Below, piece by piece: positions 6,627 through 9,583 of a stretch of 9,583 nt of DNA (positions are counted from its first letter, which is position 1; every line of letters begins with the position of its first letter). Where the stretch lies: assembly GCA_039179965.1 (NCBI GenBank), contig JBCDEC010000177.1, forward strand, positions 1 through 9,583. The letters run 5' to 3'. This DNA comes from Marinibacterium sp039179965. GTDB lineage: Bacteria; Pseudomonadota; Alphaproteobacteria; Rhodobacterales; Rhodobacteraceae. The translations under genes and the position numbers were made by a program. The notes below the pieces were generated by a model. That model made no database searches. It was not told where the DNA came from and worked only from the letters and a program-made list of their open reading frames with translations.

Positions 6627-6736
6627 CATGGCTCTGAACCCGGTGACAGGTCAATATGGGTCGCGCCCCGGCTCACTTTCGCCGTTTTCGCCATGACCGC
6701 TCGTATCCGCCCGTGTCTGTCAGTAACTGTGCTGCC

Positions 6737-6776
6737 CCAAGTCCTGGGTTGCAGCCCAGGCATACTTCCCCCTTGG
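6737..6776. repeat. Nested inverted repeat upstream of the channel gene
   Basis: CCTGGG (6743-6748) and CCCAGG (6755-6760) are perfect inverted arms around the loop TTGCAG. An outer pair, CCAAG (6737-6741) and CTTGG (6772-6776), encloses them with an asymmetric 11-nt bulge on the right. It could be a transcription factor site or a structured leader of the channel mRNA, whose start lies about 130 bases further right. There is no T-tract, so it does not look like a terminator. Confidence 0.35.
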
Positions 6777-6904
6777 TATTGAATTCGACCCAAGATGCAA
6801 CGGCTTTTACATCAAACCGTCACAGCGCGAATTGCCTCTATGCACGTGCTTGTCTAGCTTGCACAAAAGAACAAGAAGCTGTGACCGACACCGCGGTGAA
6901 AAAA

Positions 6905-9253
6905 ATGATCAAACCAATTGCCCGGCTTTTTGCGATGCTTGTGGGCCTTTGCGCGCTTTGGCTTGCCCTCCCGGGGCAGGCTCAGGTGTTGCCAGGCTTG
7001 ACCACGTCGTCGAGCGAAGACAGCACCGCGTCCTCACCGGACGGGTTGGCCGGTGCGCTGCAACAGGCCGCCGAAGCAGGTGTCAGCGTGGTGGTCATCG
7101 ACACCGAAGGCACAGTGCTGGGCGGCTCTGAACCTGCGCCAAGCCCTACGCTTGGGATGGATGCCGAGATCTCCAGCCTGATGCGGACCTACAAGCGGGT
7201 CGAGGTGGTGTTCGACCGGCTGGACGAGCGTCTGGAGGTGCTGCCGCAATCGATCAACGAGGTGATCTACATCCTGCAGGCGACGAGCCCGGATGGTCGG
7301 ATAATCACCTACGTCATGGTGCTTGGCTCATTCCTTGTGATGCTTGCGCTGGGCCGTCTGGCCATGGTCGAAATCTTTGGCAAACGCCTCGTGCGAAACT
7401 TCGTGGTCTCGCGGATCAAAGAGAATCCAAAGGGTTATGCAGAGAAGGTCCCTTTTCTCGTGCTGCGCTTTCTCGTCGGCGTGGCGGGATCGGTCATCGT
7501 GCTGGTCCTGGTGATCGTGACCACCTTTGTTATTTTCGGCAATCCAAACGATCTCTCGATCGAGATCACCTCCGCCGCGATCCTGCTTGCGTTCTTCCTG
7601 ACCCGCTCGGTCGGTGATCTGTGGCGGATGATCCTCTCACCCTACCTGCCGCAATACCGAATCCCGAAGATGTCGGACCGGGATGCTAAACGGCTCTACA
7701 TCTGGCTCTGGGCGATCTCGGCCTACGGGATTTGGACGGGCTACTTCGTCGTCTGGATCAATGAGATCGGGCTGAACTACAATGTCTATGCCCTGCTCTC
7801 GCTGGTCACCAATTTTGGCGCCTTGCTGTCAAACGTGGCCATGGTGCTCTTCAACAAGCGCGCGATCAGCATGGCGATGCGCAACGGGCAAGCACCCGAA
7901 GATGTCTCATGGACGGTGCGCACGTTCTCACTGGCCTGGGCGCCGACGCTGATCGTCTTTTTCATCACCGGCTGGCTGCAGCACAGTTACGATCTTGTTC
8001 TGGAACGCGAAGAGCGCATTCCGCTGATTGCCGGCGCCTACGCGGTCTTTTTGACCATCGTGGTGGTCTATGCGGTGATGAACTACGGGCTGGAGCGCTA
8101 CTTCAACCGGCTGCGCCAGCGCGAAGACGCCAACCGGGACATGGCCGAGGCCGAGGCGGCGGAGGTGGCCGCAACGCACGGGCTTGAGCTAGTCTCGCAT
8201 CGCCCGATGACCTATGAGGCCCTGTTCCGCCAGGTGGCGGGCATTCTGGCGGTTGTGGCCGGAACCTACGCGCTGATTCTGATCTGGCTGCCCGACAACA
8301 AGCTGATCAATGAAACCTTGATCGGGAACTTCCTGGATGTCGGGATCGTCCTCTTCCTGGGCTACATCGTCTACAACCTGTTCCGGATCTGGATCGACGG
8401 GATGATCGCGCAAGAAGCGCCCGACGTCGAAGAAGGGGAGTTGGGCGATGAAGGGGCCGGCACCGGCGCCAGCCGACTTGCCACGTTGCTGCCGCTCTTT
8501 CGCGGCGCGATCCTGGCCGTTGTCGTCATTACCATCGGTTTGATTGCCCTGATGGAACTGGGCGTCAATGTCGGCCCGCTGTTTGCGGGTGCCGGTGTCG
8601 TCGGCATCGCCATCGGTTTTGGCGCGCAGACATTGGTTCGCGACATCTTTTCCGGCGCATTCTTCCTGATCGACGATGCTTTCCGGAAAGGTGAGTACAT
8701 CGACCTTGGCGCGGTGAAAGGCACGGTCGAGAAGATATCTGTGCGCTCCTTCCAACTGCGCCATCACCTGGGCGCGCTGCAAACCGTGCCGTTCGGAGAG
8801 ATCCAGGTCCTTACAAACTACTCGCGCGACTGGGTCATCATGAAGCTGCCGCTTCGGGTGACCTATGACACGGACGTCGAAAAGGTGCGCAAGTTGATCA
8901 AGTCCCTGGGCAAGGAACTGCTCTCTGACCCGGTGATTGGCGACAATTTCATCCAGCCGCTCAAAAGCCAGGGCGTCATTGAAATGCAGGACAGCGCGAT
9001 GATCATCCGCGTGAAATTCATGACCAAACCGGGCGATCAATGGCTTGTGCGCAAAAAGGTCTATGAAGAAATCCGGGCGCTCTTTGCCCAGGAAGGCATC
9101 AGGTTTGCCCATCGCGAAGTCACCGTGCGCCTGGCGGAAGAACATGCCGACGAGCTCACACCAAAACAGAAAGAGGCCGTCACAGGTGCCGTTCAGGCCG
9201 CCATTGACGAAGACATGATGGACGCGGCTGACGCATTCGGCGACGACCGCTAA
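6905..9253 (+). CDS. Large MscS-family mechanosensitive ion channel
   Basis: A 782-residue inner-membrane channel expected to open under membrane tension and release solutes on osmotic downshock. A signal peptide is visible (MIKPIAR then a hydrophobic run, cleavage near GQA-Q at 26-27), followed by a periplasmic segment to about residue 130. About eleven hydrophobic helices follow, roughly at 131-155, 181-211, 220-240, 262-285, 292-315, 340-362, 371-394, 438-461, 472-497, 525-551 and 556-589. The last is the glycine/alanine-rich pore helix with GVVGIAIGFGAQ and RDIFSGAFFLI. The MscS beta domain follows (GEYIDLGAVKGTVEKI, then VPFGEIQVLTNYSRDW), then the alpha/beta vestibule to about 745 and an acidic tail. 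It is much longer than MscS itself (286 residues), like the MscK/YbiO-type proteins. ATG 6905 is chosen because it gives a clean signal peptide; GTG 6881 or 6896 would add eight or three residues. It is divergent from the glycan operon. Confidence 0.9.
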   Translation: MIKPIARLFAMLVGLCALWLALPGQAQVLPGLTTSSSEDSTASSPDGLAGALQQAAEAGVSVVVIDTEGTVLGGSEPAPSPTLGMDAEISSLMRTYKRVEVVFDRLDERLEVLPQSINEVIYILQATSPDGRIITYVMVLGSFLVMLALGRLAMVEIFGKRLVRNFVVSRIKENPKGYAEKVPFLVLRFLVGVAGSVIVLVLVIVTTFVIFGNPNDLSIEITSAAILLAFFLTRSVGDLWRMILSPYLPQYRIPKMSDRDAKRLYIWLWAISAYGIWTGYFVVWINEIGLNYNVYALLSLVTNFGALLSNVAMVLFNKRAISMAMRNGQAPEDVSWTVRTFSLAWAPTLIVFFITGWLQHSYDLVLEREERIPLIAGAYAVFLTIVVVYAVMNYGLERYFNRLRQREDANRDMAEAEAAEVAATHGLELVSHRPMTYEALFRQVAGILAVVAGTYALILIWLPDNKLINETLIGNFLDVGIVLFLGYIVYNLFRIWIDGMIAQEAPDVEEGELGDEGAGTGASRLATLLPLFRGAILAVVVITIGLIALMELGVNVGPLFAGAGVVGIAIGFGAQTLVRDIFSGAFFLIDDAFRKGEYIDLGAVKGTVEKISVRSFQLRHHLGALQTVPFGEIQVLTNYSRDWVIMKLPLRVTYDTDVEKVRKLIKSLGKELLSDPVIGDNFIQPLKSQGVIEMQDSAMIIRVKFMTKPGDQWLVRKKVYEEIRALFAQEGIRFAHREVTVRLAEEHADELTPKQKEAVTGAVQAAIDEDMMDAADAFGDDR

Positions 9254-9301
9254 CCTGACGGCGAACCGGGTATCGTGCATTTCTTGCTGGGCCATGCGCG
9301 C

Positions 9302-9317
9302 AGGGCTGGAAAGCCCT
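9302..9317 (+). repeat. Small hairpin with GGAA loop after the channel gene
   Basis: AGGGCT (9302-9307) and AGCCCT (9312-9317) are perfect inverted arms closing the loop GGAA, which fits the stable GNRA tetraloop pattern. It starts 49 bases past the channel stop codon. No T-run follows, so it is not a typical intrinsic terminator. It may be a 3'-end structure or part of a Rho-dependent end. Confidence 0.35.
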
Positions 9318-9347
9318 CTGTCCGGTCTCTATGGATGGTGGGCGAGC

Positions 9348-9357
9348 CTGACGTCAG
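9348..9357. promoter_or_regulatory. Perfect 10-bp palindrome upstream of the solute-binding protein gene
   Basis: CTGACGTCAG is its own reverse complement and ends 41 bases before the ATG of the solute-binding protein gene. The position would suit a dimeric regulator near the promoter. A palindrome of this length could also arise by chance in a gap of this size, so the call is tentative. Confidence 0.25.
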
Positions 9358-9386
9358 TATCGCGGCCACACGGCCAGCCAGCCCAT

Positions 9387-9391
9387 AAGGA
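9387..9391 (+). promoter_or_regulatory. Ribosome binding site of the solute-binding protein gene
   Basis: AAGGA stands seven nucleotides before the ATG at 9399 and ten before the adjacent ATG at 9402. The spacing favours 9399. Confidence 0.6.
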
Positions 9392-9398
9392 CTTTTTG

Positions 9399-9583
9399 AT
9401 GATGCGTCCCTTCGTCTCTCTTTTCCTCGCGGCGGCCCTTGCCGCCCCTGTCGCCGCGCAAACCATCGACCGGATCAAAAGCGAAGGCGAAATTCGCCTG
9501 GGCTTCCGCGAGGACGCCGCGCCGCTGTCCTTCCTGGATGACGCCGGCTTGCCAGCGGGCTACGCGGTGGAAGTCTGCGGGCA
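9399..9583 (+). CDS. Periplasmic solute-binding protein of an amino acid-type ABC transporter (5' partial)
   Basis: Only the first 61 complete codons are in the window; the gene runs off the right edge. The protein starts with a signal peptide, MMRPFVSLFLAAALAAPVAA, with likely cleavage before QTIDRI. The mature start, IKSEGEIRLGFREDAAPLSF followed by an aspartate-glycine loop, P-A-G-Y and the strand AVEVC, matches the family 3 extracellular solute-binding proteins that feed polar amino acid ABC importers. No lipobox cysteine follows the signal, so it is probably soluble in the periplasm. The ligand cannot be deduced from this fragment. The good AAGGA ribosome site fixes the start at 9399. 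Transcription could be independent or continue from the channel gene 145 bases upstream. Confidence 0.8.
   Translation, partial: MMRPFVSLFLAAALAAPVAAQTIDRIKSEGEIRLGFREDAAPLSFLDDAGLPAGYAVEVCG

Larger units (their letters stand above)
6540..6904. other. Divergent intergenic region between glycan operon and MscS gene
   Basis: This 365-base stretch must hold the promoters for both the leftward glycan operon and the rightward channel gene. I found no convincing -35/-10 pair on either strand; alphaproteobacterial promoters are often too loose to call by eye. What is visible is a cluster of CCACA/TGTGG pentamers at 6555-6626 on the operon side and a nested inverted repeat at 6737-6776 nearer the channel gene. 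The plus-strand frame of the channel stays open back to 6656 and a minus-strand frame is open from 6793 to 6536. Neither translation resembles a known protein, so I leave the region noncoding. Confidence 0.6.

Noticed and set aside
6649..6654. TTGACC on the minus strand as a -35 box for the glycan operon
   Set aside because: No acceptable -10 hexamer lies 16 to 18 bases downstream, so I do not call a promoter.
6536..6793. Minus-strand open frame of 85 codons whose TGA overlaps the GTG at 6539 as GTGA
   Set aside because: The overlap is suggestive, but the protein has no recognisable features and an ordinary intergenic composition. It would also occupy the region where the operon promoter must lie. 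Ribosome profiling or conservation could reverse this.
6656..6904. 83-codon in-frame extension at the N-terminus of the channel
   Set aside because: It would bury the clear signal peptide at residue 84 and contains many Arg, Pro, Ser and Cys residues unlike the family. It is merely open by chance.
8189..9295. Minus-strand open frame of 368 codons opposite the channel gene
   Set aside because: It is antisense to the conserved pore and vestibule of the MscS protein, and its His/Asp/Gln-rich translation has no domain I recognise.
1..9583. tRNA, rRNA, CRISPR arrays, insertion sequences or attachment sites
   Set aside because: I saw no tRNA or rRNA-like sequence, no regularly spaced direct repeats, no transposase and no terminal inverted repeats with target duplications.

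Overview
The window is GC-rich and looks alphaproteobacterial, most likely Rhodobacterales (Roseobacter-like). That placement rests on base composition, protein style and gene content only; no rRNA or other taxonomic marker is present.

Layout. Positions 59-6539 hold a tightly packed run of seven minus-strand genes, read right to left: a MurG/COG4671-like glycosyltransferase (5304-6539), a WcaL-like GT4 glycosyltransferase (4069-5307), a second GT4 glycosyltransferase (2986-4065), a histidine phosphatase (2411-2989), a second MurG/COG4671-like glycosyltransferase (1293-2414), a NodB-type polysaccharide deacetylase (532-1296) and a small SAM-dependent methyltransferase (59-535). Five of the six junctions are 4-bp ATGA stop/start overlaps. 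The sixth is a 3-nt gap. This is very probably one operon with translational coupling. It ends in a 10-bp inverted repeat whose loop holds a G-quadruplex motif with single-base loops (1-45).

Positions 6540-6904 are a divergent intergenic region with five copies of CCACA/TGTGG, paired into two inverted repeats of equal 9-nt spacing, plus a separate nested hairpin sequence. To its right, on the plus strand, is a large MscS-family mechanosensitive channel with a signal peptide and about eleven predicted membrane segments (6905-9253). After a 145-nt gap holding a GGAA-loop hairpin and a perfect 10-bp palindrome, the window closes with the 5' end of a periplasmic solute-binding protein gene of the polar amino acid ABC type (9399 to the edge).

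How the genes may work together. Four glycosyltransferases, a phosphatase, a deacetylase and a methyltransferase, none with a signal peptide, suggest stepwise cytoplasmic assembly and tailoring of a small glycan or glycolipid. Coupling of the deacetylase to the methyltransferase recalls the NodB/NodS logic of N-deacetylation then N-methylation, but this is inference. No flippase, polymerase, initiating phosphoglycosyltransferase or exporter lies in the window, so the product and its carrier are unknown. I do not recognise a characterised pathway with this gene set. The cluster is the best candidate here for something undescribed.
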